A stretch of 64,000 nt of DNA from an uncultured Alphaproteobacteria bacterium (lineage in GTDB: Bacteria > Pseudomonadota > Alphaproteobacteria > JALCBB01), in contig OY279575.1 in the NCBI GenBank assembly GCA_958267355.1, positions 914,335 to 978,334 of the forward strand, written 5' to 3'. A model generated the notes under the pieces. It did not search any database. It had not been told where the DNA came from and worked only from the letters and a program-made list of their open reading frames with translations. This document shows, in pieces, positions 1-9,269 of this stretch (position 1 is its first letter; each line of letters begins with the position of its first letter). Position numbers and translations under genes: made by a program.

Positions 1-375
1 TCGTTGGAGTCAGCTTCTCCCGCCAGCATCGCCTGCAAAGCCAACTGCCGTGCCCGTGCTTCGGCTTGCCGCAAAGCTTCTTCGGCTTCCTGCAGGCTTG
101 CTGCATCGCCTTCGGCTTCGGCTAAGTCTAAAAGAGTCTCCGCATCGTCACGGGCGGTTTGTAAATCTTGTAGAGCTGTGATTTGCTCCGCCAATACGCC
201 GCGTTCGCGCAAGACACGCGCAGCAGCTTCAGCATCATCCCAAAAATCAGACGCGGAAGATTGCGCGTCTAGCTCGGCAAGACGCGTCTCAGACCCACGT
301 GCGTCAAAGCCTCCCCCGTAGGACCTGCAGGGAACGCGATAACGACTCAGATAAAGCGCGATGTTCGGGGCGCAT
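1..375 (-). CDS. prfB: Peptide chain release factor 2, N-terminal part, programmed +1 frameshift
   Basis: RF2 recognises UGA and UAA stop codons and triggers peptide release on the ribosome. The gene runs off the left edge, so only the N-terminal helical domain is present. The zero frame starts at ATG 375-373, about 8 bases after a GGAG, and reads 23 codons ending LQVLRGRL then TGA (306-304). The +1 frame then continues open to the edge as DARGSETRLAELDAQ and on to LALQAMLAGEADSN. The site has the classic layout: a G-rich Shine-Dalgarno-like run (GGGGGAGG), then CTT TGA C. The LRGxL-stop match to Escherichia coli RF2 is direct. Low RF2 makes the UGA slow, favours slippage, and so autoregulates. 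An alternative upstream ATG (471-469) in the zero frame has no clear ribosome binding site. It follows mrcA with a gap of about 120 bases on the same strand. Confidence 0.9.
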
Positions 376-497
376 TGGCGTTAACTCCGTGCGTAGTTCT
401 GCAAGCCAACGGGGGCTCAAAAACAATACGCCCCAATCTACGAGCAAAGCTTCCACCCGTAAAGCCCCCATCCGTAAGGAGGCAAATTGTACTCCGC

Positions 498-2948
498 CTA
501 ATAAAGCCCTTGTATCTCTAAAGTTTCGGCACGGGTTTCGCCTGGTTCTTGTCCGACTTTAAAGGCTTCTAGGATTGCGCCCTTGTCGTCAGCCGTGGCA
601 GTTTTTCCTGTCTGTTCCGACACCCAACGCAGACGCACATCAGGCGGAACCCGAAACGGACGCGCAGGTGTACCCGCCAACGCCTCAGCCATAAACTGCT
701 TCCAAGCAGGAAGTGCTGCTCTGGCTCCTGACTCGCGACTGCCCAAAGAACGCGGCTGATCGTAGCCAACATAGACTCCCGCCACCAAATCAGGAGAAAA
801 CCCAACAAACCATGCATCAATAAAATCATTCGTCGTGCCCGTCTTGCCCGCCAACGGACGATTCAATTCACGCGCACTTTGTCCTGTGCCGCGTTGGATT
901 GCTCCTTCCAAAATGGAAGTGATCTGATAGGCACTGGCAGGGTCAGTACGGTGCTTGCGCGTTTCTGCCAGTATCGGCGGCGGTGCACCACTACGCACCC
1001 GCTTGAGAGTTGCAAAGGCTTCCGCTTCGCTGTTGCCTGAGTTGCCTGAGTTACCTGAGTCGTTCGGCGTATTCGCACCATCGGTATCACTCACGCAGTT
1101 TTCGCACGAACGCGGATCAGCACGATATAGCGTTGTTCCGTGGCGGTCTTGAATCTTCTCAATCAAAGTTGGCGTAATCTCACGCCCACCATTAACCAAC
1201 GAGCCATAGGCGACTGTCAGGTCTAGCAAGGTGACTTCGCCTGCTCCTAAGGCAAAGGACAAAAACGGCGGTAGGTCTTCAAAGATGCCAAAACGCTCGG
1301 CTAGGTCAGCGATTTTTTCCATGCCGATTGTTGAAGCCAAACGCACAGTCATAAGATTGCGCGATTTCTCTACACCGACTCGCATCGGAGTCAATCCGTA
1401 AAACTGGTCGCTCTGGTAGTTGAGCGGTTTCCACTTCTCTAACCCCGGACCTTGGTCAGCAACGAAAGGTGCATCCAATATGAGCTGAGTCGGATTCATT
1501 CCTTCTTCTAATGCTGCTAGGTAGACAAAAGGCTTAAACGCCGAACCCGTCTGCCGCAAGGCTTGGGTAGCGCGATTGAACTCACTTGTCTCAGGAGAAA
1601 ACCCACCCACCATTGCCAGCACACGCCCGCTGTGGGGGTCTAGGGCTATCAAGCCACCATTAACCAATGGCACTTGTCGCACTGCATAGGAAGTGTCTTC
1701 AAGTTGCTCTACAAGGATTACATCGCCCACTGCAGGACGCGTTTTACTCCGCGAGGAAAATATCCACTGCAGGGACTCCTTGCCTTCAATCGCACCTGCC
1801 GTACCATTAGCAAGAGTGAAAGCAAGCTGCGACTCCGACACCGTGTTCAAGCGGGCAAGTTGCCAGCCTGTTGCTCCTGCGGGTAGCTCTATTTCAGATC
1901 CCCGCGCAAGCCAGACCGATTGCGGAACACTTCGGCGGATTGCTCCACGCCATCCGTGGCGGCGGTCATATGCCAAGATGTTATCACGCAAAGCCCGTTC
2001 GGCAATTTCCTGTAGGCGCGGATTTAAAGTTGTTCGTACCAGCAAGCCGCCACCATAGAGAGTCTGACTGCCGTAGGTCTCAGCCAACTCACGGCGCACA
2101 GACTCAGCAAAGACTTCTGCCGAAACCACATCACTGGCACCACGCGGATTTAATCGTATTGCTGTTGCTTGTGCCCGAGTTGCTGCCGCTTGTGAAATGG
2201 CTCCATCTTCTGCCATACGCGACAAGACCCAGTTGCGCCGATCCAAAGCTCGTTCGTAGTTGCGGTTTGGCTGGTAGTTACTCGGAGCCTTCAAGACCGC
2301 CGCTAGATACGCCGACTCCGCGATGGTCAAATCAGAAAGTGCTTTGCCGAAGTAGGCTAAGGCTCCTGCTGCAACACCATAGGCGCCACGCCCGAAATAG
2401 CTATCGTTGAGGTACAGCTCCAAAATTTGATCCTTGGACAAAACCTGCTCCAAACGCACAGACAAAATTGCCTCGCGGATTTTGCGCTCCCAAGTGACTT
2501 CGTTGGTCAGCAGAAAGTTCTTCGCCACCTGCTGGGTGATCGTAGAGCCACCTACCAAGCGGCGTTCCTGCCCTGTGTTGCGGAAGTTAATCCAAAAGGC
2601 ACGCACGACCGAAAGTGGCTCTACACCTTGGTGATTGTAAAAGCCCTTGTCTTCAGCAGACAAAAACGCATGGACAACATGTTGCGGTATCGCATCTATC
2701 GGCACGAAAACACGATTTTCAACTGCATATTCTGCGACGAGCTGTCCATCAGCTGCATAGAGTCGCGTCACAACAGGCGGACTGTATTCTTCAAGCTGAT
2801 GATAATCAGGGAGTCCACGGCCAAATCCGTACAGTACCCAAAAGGCTCCGACGACTGCAACCGAGAAGCCAAGTAGCAAGGCAATTGCTACTAGGCTTGC
2901 CAGTTGCGCCAGCGGACGCAATGGATTGAGCGGATGATTCAAGTTCAT
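498..2948 (-). CDS. mrcA: Penicillin-binding protein 1A (bifunctional transglycosylase/transpeptidase)
   Basis: Class A PBP that polymerises and cross-links peptidoglycan at the outer face of the inner membrane. I choose ATG 2948 (816 residues). The open frame extends 31 codons upstream, but that stretch is low quality and overlaps the amidase gene. Residues about 14-40 form one membrane anchor. The GT51 domain shows EDKGFYNHQG (Glu99), GGSTITQQVAKNF (133-145), the KIREA segment and ELYLNDSYFGRGAYG (177-191). The transpeptidase domain shows S469-A-F-K472, SRN (529-531) and KTGTT (702-706), so both active sites look intact. A short insertion near 630-640 reads GNSGNSGNS, a 9-bp triplication. 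The start lies 40 bases after the amidase stop, so the two are probably one transcript leading into prfB. Confidence 0.93.
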   Translation of the reverse strand: MNLNHPLNPLRPLAQLASLVAIALLLGFSVAVVGAFWVLYGFGRGLPDYHQLEEYSPPVVTRLYAADGQLVAEYAVENRVFVPIDAIPQHVVHAFLSAEDKGFYNHQGVEPLSVVRAFWINFRNTGQERRLVGGSTITQQVAKNFLLTNEVTWERKIREAILSVRLEQVLSKDQILELYLNDSYFGRGAYGVAAGALAYFGKALSDLTIAESAYLAAVLKAPSNYQPNRNYERALDRRNWVLSRMAEDGAISQAAATRAQATAIRLNPRGASDVVSAEVFAESVRRELAETYGSQTLYGGGLLVRTTLNPRLQEIAERALRDNILAYDRRHGWRGAIRRSVPQSVWLARGSEIELPAGATGWQLARLNTVSESQLAFTLANGTAGAIEGKESLQWIFSSRSKTRPAVGDVILVEQLEDTSYAVRQVPLVNGGLIALDPHSGRVLAMVGGFSPETSEFNRATQALRQTGSAFKPFVYLAALEEGMNPTQLILDAPFVADQGPGLEKWKPLNYQSDQFYGLTPMRVGVEKSRNLMTVRLASTIGMEKIADLAERFGIFEDLPPFLSFALGAGEVTLLDLTVAYGSLVNGGREITPTLIEKIQDRHGTTLYRADPRSCENCVSDTDGANTPNDSGNSGNSGNSEAEAFATLKRVRSGAPPPILAETRKHRTDPASAYQITSILEGAIQRGTGQSARELNRPLAGKTGTTNDFIDAWFVGFSPDLVAGVYVGYDQPRSLGSRESGARAALPAWKQFMAEALAGTPARPFRVPPDVRLRWVSEQTGKTATADDKGAILEAFKVGQEPGETRAETLEIQGLY

Positions 2949-2988
2949 GTATTTCTCTGTCCTAATTCCTTGTCCTAATTCCCCTGCC

Positions 2989-4272
2989 CTATTCCTCTGT
3001 CCGTGCGCGGAAGAATTGCCGCAAAGAAGAAACCAGCACATTAATTACTTCTTTGCGCCCTTCTTTTGAGTTTAGATACTTTTCTTCATCGGCGTTGCTG
3101 ATGTGACCGATTTCTACCAGCACCGAGGGCATATTCGGAGATTTCAGCACTGCAAATCCTGCTGAACGTTTTGCCCGTTGTAGTGTGCGGACTTTACTTT
3201 CTCGCAAGTCGGTGACTAGCAGGTTTGCGTAATCCTGTGAGGCGTTGATGGCATCGCGTTGTGATAAGTCTATCAAAATTTGCGAGACCAGCCCTGTGTG
3301 TTCGGTCAGGTCAATTCCTGCCAGGATATCAGAGCGATTTTCCCGAGCTGCCAGAGCTGTTGCTTCTTTGTCGGAAGCCTTTTCTGACAGAGTATAGACC
3401 GAAGCCCCGCGCACCTTGCGTGACGGATTTGCATCCGCATGCAACGATAGGAAAATATCTCCGCCGAGTGCTTCGGCAATGCTGATACGCTCGCGCAGGG
3501 GGATAAATCTATCGTCATTGCGAGTTAAAACTGCATCAAATTCTCCTGTTGCGTTTAGGGCATTGCGTAAGTCCTTGGCGTAGGACAAGACCAAGTTCTT
3601 TTCGTATTTCTTGGTGGCACTGATTGCTCCGACATCAACGCCGCCGTGTCCTGCGTCAATTACGACTACCCACTTGCCGCGGGCTCCCAAGGCAGGACGC
3701 AGCAAGGGCAAGGGTGGTGCATCGGCACGGCGTTTGGTTTTGGCAAAGCCTTCTTCGGACTCGAACAGGGTTTCTAGCTTCTCGGGAAACGCACTTTCTG
3801 CCACAGGAGCCAAATCCACTACCAATCGTCTGCCGCCGCCATCGCGTGGCAGGGTGAAAGTTGCTTCGGGCAGAGCGGCTTGTGATAGGTCTAGAACGAT
3901 ACGGCTTCGGTCTTGTGAGAATCGTCCGTAGCGTGCGTTTGCTACGAAGCCTAAGCCATCGATTAGCCCGCCTGAGTCCCACTCTACGATGGGCAGGTCG
4001 ATTACGACGCGGTATGGGCTACCGATTGCGAAGACGCGCCATGGCACGGCTTGGGATAGCTCCATGACGAAGCGGATTCCTCCCCCTTCGCGGTGTCCGA
4101 AGCGGAAGCCATCCACTCGCACGCTGGCGGATTGGGCTTCTGCGTGCCGTGGTGCCTGTCCGCCACGCCCGCCACGCGGAGACATATCACCCACAGCTAG
4201 GAGACTCCACATAAGCCCCCAAGCGGCAAGGGTATAAAACCCTATCCTGAGCACAACCTGCCCCGTTTGCAT
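2989..4272 (-). CDS. amiC: N-acetylmuramoyl-L-alanine amidase (AmiC type)
   Basis: Periplasmic zinc amidase that cuts the muramic acid-to-alanine bond when daughter cells separate. The protein has 427 residues. A hydrophobic segment at about 9-28 is the signal or anchor. An AMIN domain spans about 50-155 and the Amidase_3 domain about 200-420. Zinc ligand and catalytic positions are visible: VVIDAGHGG (His209), KKYEKN (Glu224), LSLHAD (His279) and LVEIGHISN (Glu387). AMIN domains usually target these enzymes to the septum. The gene is first in a minus-strand set amidase-mrcA-prfB, a common order in Alphaproteobacteria. Confidence 0.9.
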   Translation of the reverse strand: MQTGQVVLRIGFYTLAAWGLMWSLLAVGDMSPRGGRGGQAPRHAEAQSASVRVDGFRFGHREGGGIRFVMELSQAVPWRVFAIGSPYRVVIDLPIVEWDSGGLIDGLGFVANARYGRFSQDRSRIVLDLSQAALPEATFTLPRDGGGRRLVVDLAPVAESAFPEKLETLFESEEGFAKTKRRADAPPLPLLRPALGARGKWVVVIDAGHGGVDVGAISATKKYEKNLVLSYAKDLRNALNATGEFDAVLTRNDDRFIPLRERISIAEALGGDIFLSLHADANPSRKVRGASVYTLSEKASDKEATALAARENRSDILAGIDLTEHTGLVSQILIDLSQRDAINASQDYANLLVTDLRESKVRTLQRAKRSAGFAVLKSPNMPSVLVEIGHISNADEEKYLNSKEGRKEVINVLVSSLRQFFRARTEE

Positions 4273-4828
4273 AGCTTTTCTACTGCCTTGGTCTCGCTTG
4301 GTCTGAACTCAGGGACTATGGCTCCCAGAATACCACGGGAAACCCGTGTCTTCTGCCCCTTCTTGATAATCGGAGTCGCCTGTTATAGACTAGGTTTTAC
4401 AAGGTTATTATCTGCCTAAAGCGGCTCTTGTATAGCGATTTCCTGTATAGAGACTCGTGCGGAGATTTGGAACGCAAGACCTTCTGCTATTTGAGTGTTT
4501 TGAGCGATAGCGTGGCACTTTGCTGATGGTGAGCCTTCCGACACTTTGGGCATTTTTGAATGGCACGATGTACTCGCGTGGAGTGGCACGATTTGTTCGT
4601 GTTCAAGCCAACGGGCGGGCAAGTGTCTAGACAAACAAACCACCGCATCGGCGTGTGAAACGATAAGCGAAGGGAGAGGCAACGCCTCACTTCAACAAAG
4701 CAGAAGACAAGCTTACGGCTCCGCGATGATGCATTCTTTTACCCTATCAGACTGCGTGTTCTGCCTGTCGGTGGAGCGATTGCTCTACGCGCACAGCTTG
4801 GCGGGACTGCACAAGGAGAAATTTTTCA
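4273..4828. promoter_or_regulatory. Divergent spacer between the amidase gene and rne
   Basis: This 556-bp spacer must hold promoters for both directions and a long rne leader. Two short hairpins are visible: CACGGG-AAA-CCCGTG at 4334-4348 and GAGGC-AAC-GCCTC at 4676-4688. I could not assign a convincing -35/-10 pair. Open frames across it (for example 4416-4682 minus) look like chance. RNase E is known to autoregulate through its 5' leader in enterobacteria. Whether this leader acts the same way is only inference. Confidence 0.4.
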
Positions 4829-7480
4829 ATGGCAAAACGTTTGCTAATCGACGGGACAATCCCGCAAGAAACCCGAATTGCCCTGCTTGATGGAAATACG
4901 CTTGCAGACTTTGATATAGAGTTTTCAGATGCGCGTCCGTTGCGCTCTAACATTTACCTGGCGAAAGTTGTTCGGGTAGAGCCATCACTGCAAGCTGCCT
5001 TCGTTGAATACGGAGGTAACCGCCAGGGTTTTTTACCTTTTGGTGAGATTCATCCAGATTATTTTCGGATTCCGACTTCTGACCGCGAAGAGCTTTTGGC
5101 GGAAGAAGCCGAAGAGCGGGAAGAAGACTCTGAAGCTTCTGATGATGAGCGAGAGTCTGACGCGGAAGACAGCAACGGACTAGAAGACTCTAACGAGCTA
5201 GAAGCGCGTGGGGCGGATGAGTCAGAAGCGGGTTTGGAAGCTGACTTAGAGGAAAGTGCTGAAGACTTAGAAGCGGAGTCTGACAGTGCAGGTCTGGATG
5301 CTGAAGCTGATGGCGAAGGGCTAGAGCCCAACGGTGAAGATCAGGACGAAGACTCGGCACATGCTGGGCCTGTGCGGCGTATGTCGCGCAACAGGGAGCA
5401 GACACGCGGACAAGCTCAAACTAGGGGGCAACGCGGGTACCGCGGACGCAATGGCTCGGGGCGCAATGGTTCGCGGGCTACGGATCGTCGGCAGACTCGT
5501 CGTCGTGCGCGTCATCGCTATAAGATTCAGGAAGTGATTCAGCGCAATCAGGTGATGCTGGTGCAGGTTATCAAAGACGAGCGGCCGGGCAAGGGAGCTG
5601 CAGTCACCACGTATATTTCGCTTGCTGGACGCTACTGTGTGTTGATGCCGAACTCCGACCATGGGGGTGGAGTCTCGCGCAAAGTTTCGAGTGCGGCGCA
5701 ACGCGATAAGCTACGCAAGATTATTGAGCACTTAGAAGTGCCTGAGAAGATGGCGGTGATTTTGCGTACTGCGGGTTCTGAGCGCACGCGCACGGAGATA
5801 CGGCGTGATTACGAGAGTCTGCTCAATCTGTGGGAAGACATACGTGCGCGTACGCTTGAGTCGGCGGCTCCGTGTTTGATACACGAAGAAGGGTCATTAA
5901 TACGCCGTGCTTTGCGTGACCTCTACACGGGAGACGAAGAAGAAATCATTGTTGAAGGTGAAAAGGCTTGGCAGGAAGCGCGGGATGCGATGAAGGCGAT
6001 GATGCCGAGTCATGTGCGTAGGGTTCGGCAATGGGATGCACCGCAATCTTTGTTTGCCCGTCATCAGGTTGAGAAGTCGCTATCGGGAGTCCATCAGCCC
6101 AAGGTGCGATTGCGTTCGGGAGGGGAAATTGTGATTGCGCAGACTGAGGCTTTGGTGGCGATTGATGTGAACTCTGGGCGTTCTACGCGGGAGCGTCATA
6201 TAGAAAGCACGGCGTTTAAGACCAACTTGGAAGCGGCACGGGAAGTGGCGCGTCAATTGAAGATCCGCGATTTGGCGGGACTTGTCGTGGTGGATTTCAT
6301 TGACATGGATAGTGGCTCGCATATCCGTGAAGTGGAGCGCACTTTGCGTGATGCTTTACAAAACGACCGTGCGCGGGTGCAGGTGGGGCGGATAAGCCAG
6401 TTCGGCTTACTGGAGCTCTCGCGGCAAAGGCTTCGTGCATCGCTGGTGGAAAGCTCTACGGTGACTTGTTCGGCGTGTGATGGTACGGGGCGTATGTCTG
6501 CTCCGTCTGCTGATGGGGCGGCTGTTCTACGTCAGTTGATGGAGCGACTCCGTCGTCGCAAGGGTGCGGCATATGGCTTGCGGGTTGCACCGAATGTGGC
6601 GGAGTATTTGCTTAACAAGCGGCGTAGCTTGCTTTTAGACTTAGAGAAAGAACATGGGATTGCGATTACGATTATCGCTGATCCTGCCGTGCCGACAGGG
6701 GGCGAAGTGCGGATTGAAATCCAAAACGAGCGCAATGGCAGGCGTGGTGTCCGTGGTCGTGGGGCTGAAGACGGGCAAGATGGATTAGAAGAAGCTGATG
6801 AAGAAGCCAGCGAAGGCGAAGAGCTAAACGGGCGCGGTTCTTCACGGCGGAGCAGACGCGGTGGGCGTAGTGATGGCCGTCATCGGGCTCGGGGGCGTAG
6901 AGCCCGAGACGACAGGCAGGGAGCTGATGAGTCGGACTCTTACTCTGACTCTCGCGCTGACTCTTACTCTGACTCTCGTGCTGATTCTCGCGCTGACTCC
7001 GATGCAGACTCTGGTGCGGATTCTGATTATGAAGATGATGCAACGGACTCTTATTCCGATGGCATTGCTTCCAGTGACACTGGTTCCGATGGTACTGGTT
7101 CCGATGGCACTGGTTCCGACAGCACTGGCGATGACTTTACAGACGACTCACCAGCGAGCGCAGATGACACGCCTAGCAAGCGTGGTTCTGGGCGTGGTGC
7201 GGTGCGTAAGACGCGCAAGGCGGTGACAAAGACAGGAGCCAAGACGAAGGTTGCAAAGCGCAAGACTGCACGTAAATCGGCGAGTGATGGAGCTAGCAAG
7301 TCGGCAGGCGACACAGAAGATACGGACAAGAAAAAACCTGCGTCATCTAGCCGCCTTGCCAAGACGACAAGCAAGGCTACGGAAACAAGTAAGGAAGAAA
7401 GTAAGGAAACAAGTAGCAAGTCATCTGATGGGTCAGAAGACACATCTGACAAGCCAAAGCGAAAGGGCTGGTGGAGCTAA
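4829..7480 (+). CDS. rne: Ribonuclease E with acidic insertion in the S1 domain
   Basis: Single-strand endonuclease for mRNA decay and rRNA/tRNA maturation, and scaffold of the degradosome. The protein has 883 residues and starts MAKRLLIDGTIPQETRIA after GGAGA. The S1 domain begins at about 36, is interrupted by a very acidic Glu/Asp/Ser insertion (about 84-180) and a basic Arg/Gly stretch (about 181-225), and resumes near RYKIQEVIQRNQ. Such an insertion is usual for Alphaproteobacteria. Catalytic metal aspartates are visible in IDVNSG (Asp446) and VVVDFIDM (Asp489). The zinc-link motif is C547-S-A-C550. The C-terminal third is disordered: Asp/Ser repeats (about 705-740), TGSDG repeats of 15 bp (about 750-770), then a Lys/Ala/Thr-rich basic tail. 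Partner-binding sites usually sit there, but I recognise none. Confidence 0.93.
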   Translation: MAKRLLIDGTIPQETRIALLDGNTLADFDIEFSDARPLRSNIYLAKVVRVEPSLQAAFVEYGGNRQGFLPFGEIHPDYFRIPTSDREELLAEEAEEREEDSEASDDERESDAEDSNGLEDSNELEARGADESEAGLEADLEESAEDLEAESDSAGLDAEADGEGLEPNGEDQDEDSAHAGPVRRMSRNREQTRGQAQTRGQRGYRGRNGSGRNGSRATDRRQTRRRARHRYKIQEVIQRNQVMLVQVIKDERPGKGAAVTTYISLAGRYCVLMPNSDHGGGVSRKVSSAAQRDKLRKIIEHLEVPEKMAVILRTAGSERTRTEIRRDYESLLNLWEDIRARTLESAAPCLIHEEGSLIRRALRDLYTGDEEEIIVEGEKAWQEARDAMKAMMPSHVRRVRQWDAPQSLFARHQVEKSLSGVHQPKVRLRSGGEIVIAQTEALVAIDVNSGRSTRERHIESTAFKTNLEAAREVARQLKIRDLAGLVVVDFIDMDSGSHIREVERTLRDALQNDRARVQVGRISQFGLLELSRQRLRASLVESSTVTCSACDGTGRMSAPSADGAAVLRQLMERLRRRKGAAYGLRVAPNVAEYLLNKRRSLLLDLEKEHGIAITIIADPAVPTGGEVRIEIQNERNGRRGVRGRGAEDGQDGLEEADEEASEGEELNGRGSSRRSRRGGRSDGRHRARGRRARDDRQGADESDSYSDSRADSYSDSRADSRADSDADSGADSDYEDDATDSYSDGIASSDTGSDGTGSDGTGSDSTGDDFTDDSPASADDTPSKRGSGRGAVRKTRKAVTKTGAKTKVAKRKTARKSASDGASKSAGDTEDTDKKKPASSSRLAKTTSKATETSKEESKETSSKSSDGSEDTSDKPKRKGWWS

Positions 7481-7518
7481 CGCCAATGCGCTTCTTCCGC
7501 GCGTGTCTTGGAGGAATT

Positions 7519-8889
7519 ATGCCGAAGCTTTGTTCGGTGGTGCGGGTTGTTGTTTTGGTTGTGGCTTGTGGCGTGGCTTTTGGAGCCACTTTGTTTGTTG
7601 CGCCAGAAGCGGGTGCGCAGGCGATTTTGCGTGATGCAGAAACTGAGTTATTTCTGCAGGAAATTTCTGCTCCTCTATACAAGGCTTCGCGCATTCAGGC
7701 GGATCGTGTCCAGCTTTATGTGGAAGACTCGGATGCGATTAACGCTTTTGCGACAGCTTCGCACTTGATTGTCCTGTCGGCGGGGCTGATGGAGACAGCG
7801 ACAGACCCGACTGACCTTCAAGGAGTCCTTGCCCACGAAATCGGACATATCGTAGCGGGGCATCATGTGGCGGCGAGTCAGGCCCGTAGTCAGGCTGAGC
7901 GGCGGTATTTATGGGCGGCGGCGGCGGGTTTGGTTTTGGCGGGCGTGACGCAGGATGCAAGTGCGGCGATTGCGGGCACGAGTTTAGGGCAAGAAGTTGC
8001 GGTTAAGGGATATCTTGCGCATAGCCGTGCGAACGAGCAGGCGGCGGATCAGGCGGCGTTAAGTTTTTTGCGGCGGGCGATGGTTTCGCCTGAGGGGTTA
8101 CTGCGTGTTAATCAGCGGCTCAAGGAACGCGGCGAGCTTTTGGGTGAAGGAGATATTTATTGGCGCACCCACCCTTTGAGTTCTGAGCGGGTTACGCTGT
8201 TGCGTAATGAAGTGCAAAGCTCTCCGTATACGGGGCGGCAAACTGCGCCTGAGCTAGCGGAGCAATTTCGCCGTATTCAAAAGAAGCTGATTGGCTTTCG
8301 CCATTACAAGGAATTTTTGCAACAGCACGGTGCGGACAATCCTGATATCGCTATTCGCTATGGACGCGCCCTTGCCCTGATGCGCGACAATCGTTTTGCT
8401 GCGGCATTAGAAGTCATTTCAGGATTGTTAGAACAAGAGCCAGAAAATCCGTATTTCCACGAAGTGCGTGGTCAAGTGCTTCATATGACAGGAAACGCCG
8501 CTGAAGCTGTTGAAGCCTATGCCGAGTCGGTGCGTTTGCAACCTGATGCGCCGCTATTGCGTTTGGCGTGGGCGGGTTCGTTGTTGGCAACGCAGGATGA
8601 GCAAAACGATACTTTGGCTCTACGGCAGTTGCGTATTGTCCAAGAAAGCGAAGACTCGGCGCACGCTTGGCGGCTGACCCAGCTTGCCTATGCCCGTTCT
8701 GGACGCGAAGGGCGAGCTTTGCTTGCCCAAAGCGAGCGTTCGCTACTGGAAGGGCGTAAGGCAGAAGCGGCGGCTCTGGCGCGACGTGCCTATGAAGCCC
8801 TGCCTGAAGATGATGGTCCTGGAAAGTTCCGTGCCAGCGATATTCTGAACCTGCTGGGTGAAGCTCCGCCTGAAGACAGCAAGGATTAG
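7519..8889 (+). CDS. Exported M48 metallopeptidase with C-terminal TPR repeats (BepA/YfgC-like)
   Basis: Probable periplasmic zinc protease or chaperone involved in outer-membrane protein quality control. I choose ATG 7519 because GGAGG (7510-7514) lies just upstream; this gives 456 residues. Upstream in-frame ATGs overlap the end of rne. Residues 1-34 form a signal peptide ending in an AGAQA-like cleavage site. The active site is H106-E-I-G-H110, with the third ligand Glu173 in RANEQAADQA. Residues about 265-440 form helical TPR-like repeats, as in BepA. The stop codon TAG (8887-8889) is the first base triplet of a tandem repeat array. Confidence 0.82.
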   Translation: MPKLCSVVRVVVLVVACGVAFGATLFVAPEAGAQAILRDAETELFLQEISAPLYKASRIQADRVQLYVEDSDAINAFATASHLIVLSAGLMETATDPTDLQGVLAHEIGHIVAGHHVAASQARSQAERRYLWAAAAGLVLAGVTQDASAAIAGTSLGQEVAVKGYLAHSRANEQAADQAALSFLRRAMVSPEGLLRVNQRLKERGELLGEGDIYWRTHPLSSERVTLLRNEVQSSPYTGRQTAPELAEQFRRIQKKLIGFRHYKEFLQQHGADNPDIAIRYGRALALMRDNRFAAALEVISGLLEQEPENPYFHEVRGQVLHMTGNAAEAVEAYAESVRLQPDAPLLRLAWAGSLLATQDEQNDTLALRQLRIVQESEDSAHAWRLTQLAYARSGREGRALLAQSERSLLEGRKAEAAALARRAYEALPEDDGPGKFRASDILNLLGEAPPEDSKD

Positions 8890-9220
8890 GCTCCAAGGGC
8901 TAGGCTCCAAGGGCTAGGAAAGCCCATAGAGCCAAACCCAACGGCTAGGAAAGCTCTAGGGGCTAGATAAAGCCATAGGGCTAGAAAAGCCTCCCTATGG
9001 CTAAACGCAGGGGGCTAGGGAAGCCCTAAGGGCTTGCCTCAAGGGCTAGGAAAGCTCTAGGGGCTAGAAAAGCCTTAAAGACTAGGAAAACTCCCGAAAG
9101 GCTAGAAAAAGCTCCTAGAAAAAGCTCTAAGAGCTAGATTTAGGGACTAGATTTAGGAGCTAGATAAAGCCCACAGGGCTAGGAAAACTCTCCAAAGGCT
9201 AAAGGGGGCAAAACCCCCGC
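8887..9220. repeat. Degenerate tandem array after the M48 gene
   Basis: Two perfect 14-bp copies of TAGGCTCCAAGGGC (8887-8914) begin on the stop codon of the M48 gene. They are followed by about 15 degenerate units of the type GGGCTAGGAAAGCTCTA and TAGATAAAGCC up to about 9190. A small hairpin, GGGGG-CAAAA-CCCCC, follows at 9204-9218. There are no spacers, so this is not a CRISPR. It fills nearly the whole gap before the dsbA-like gene and leaves no room for a gene. Confidence 0.8.
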
Positions 9221-9269
9221 CCAAAATACCCGCTCAGAAGCCCTGACAGGGTGCTACACTGCCCTTCTT

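Noticed and set aside
4416..4890. Frames in the rne leader on both strands
   Set aside because: No family resemblance, and the plus frame overlaps the rne start out of phase.
7051..7452. 133-codon minus-strand frame in the RNase E tail
   Set aside because: Its Ser/Val/Leu-rich sequence is the complement of the Asp/Ser repeats.
8887..9220. CRISPR-like direct repeats
   Set aside because: Units are contiguous and degenerate with no unique spacers, and no cas genes are in the window.
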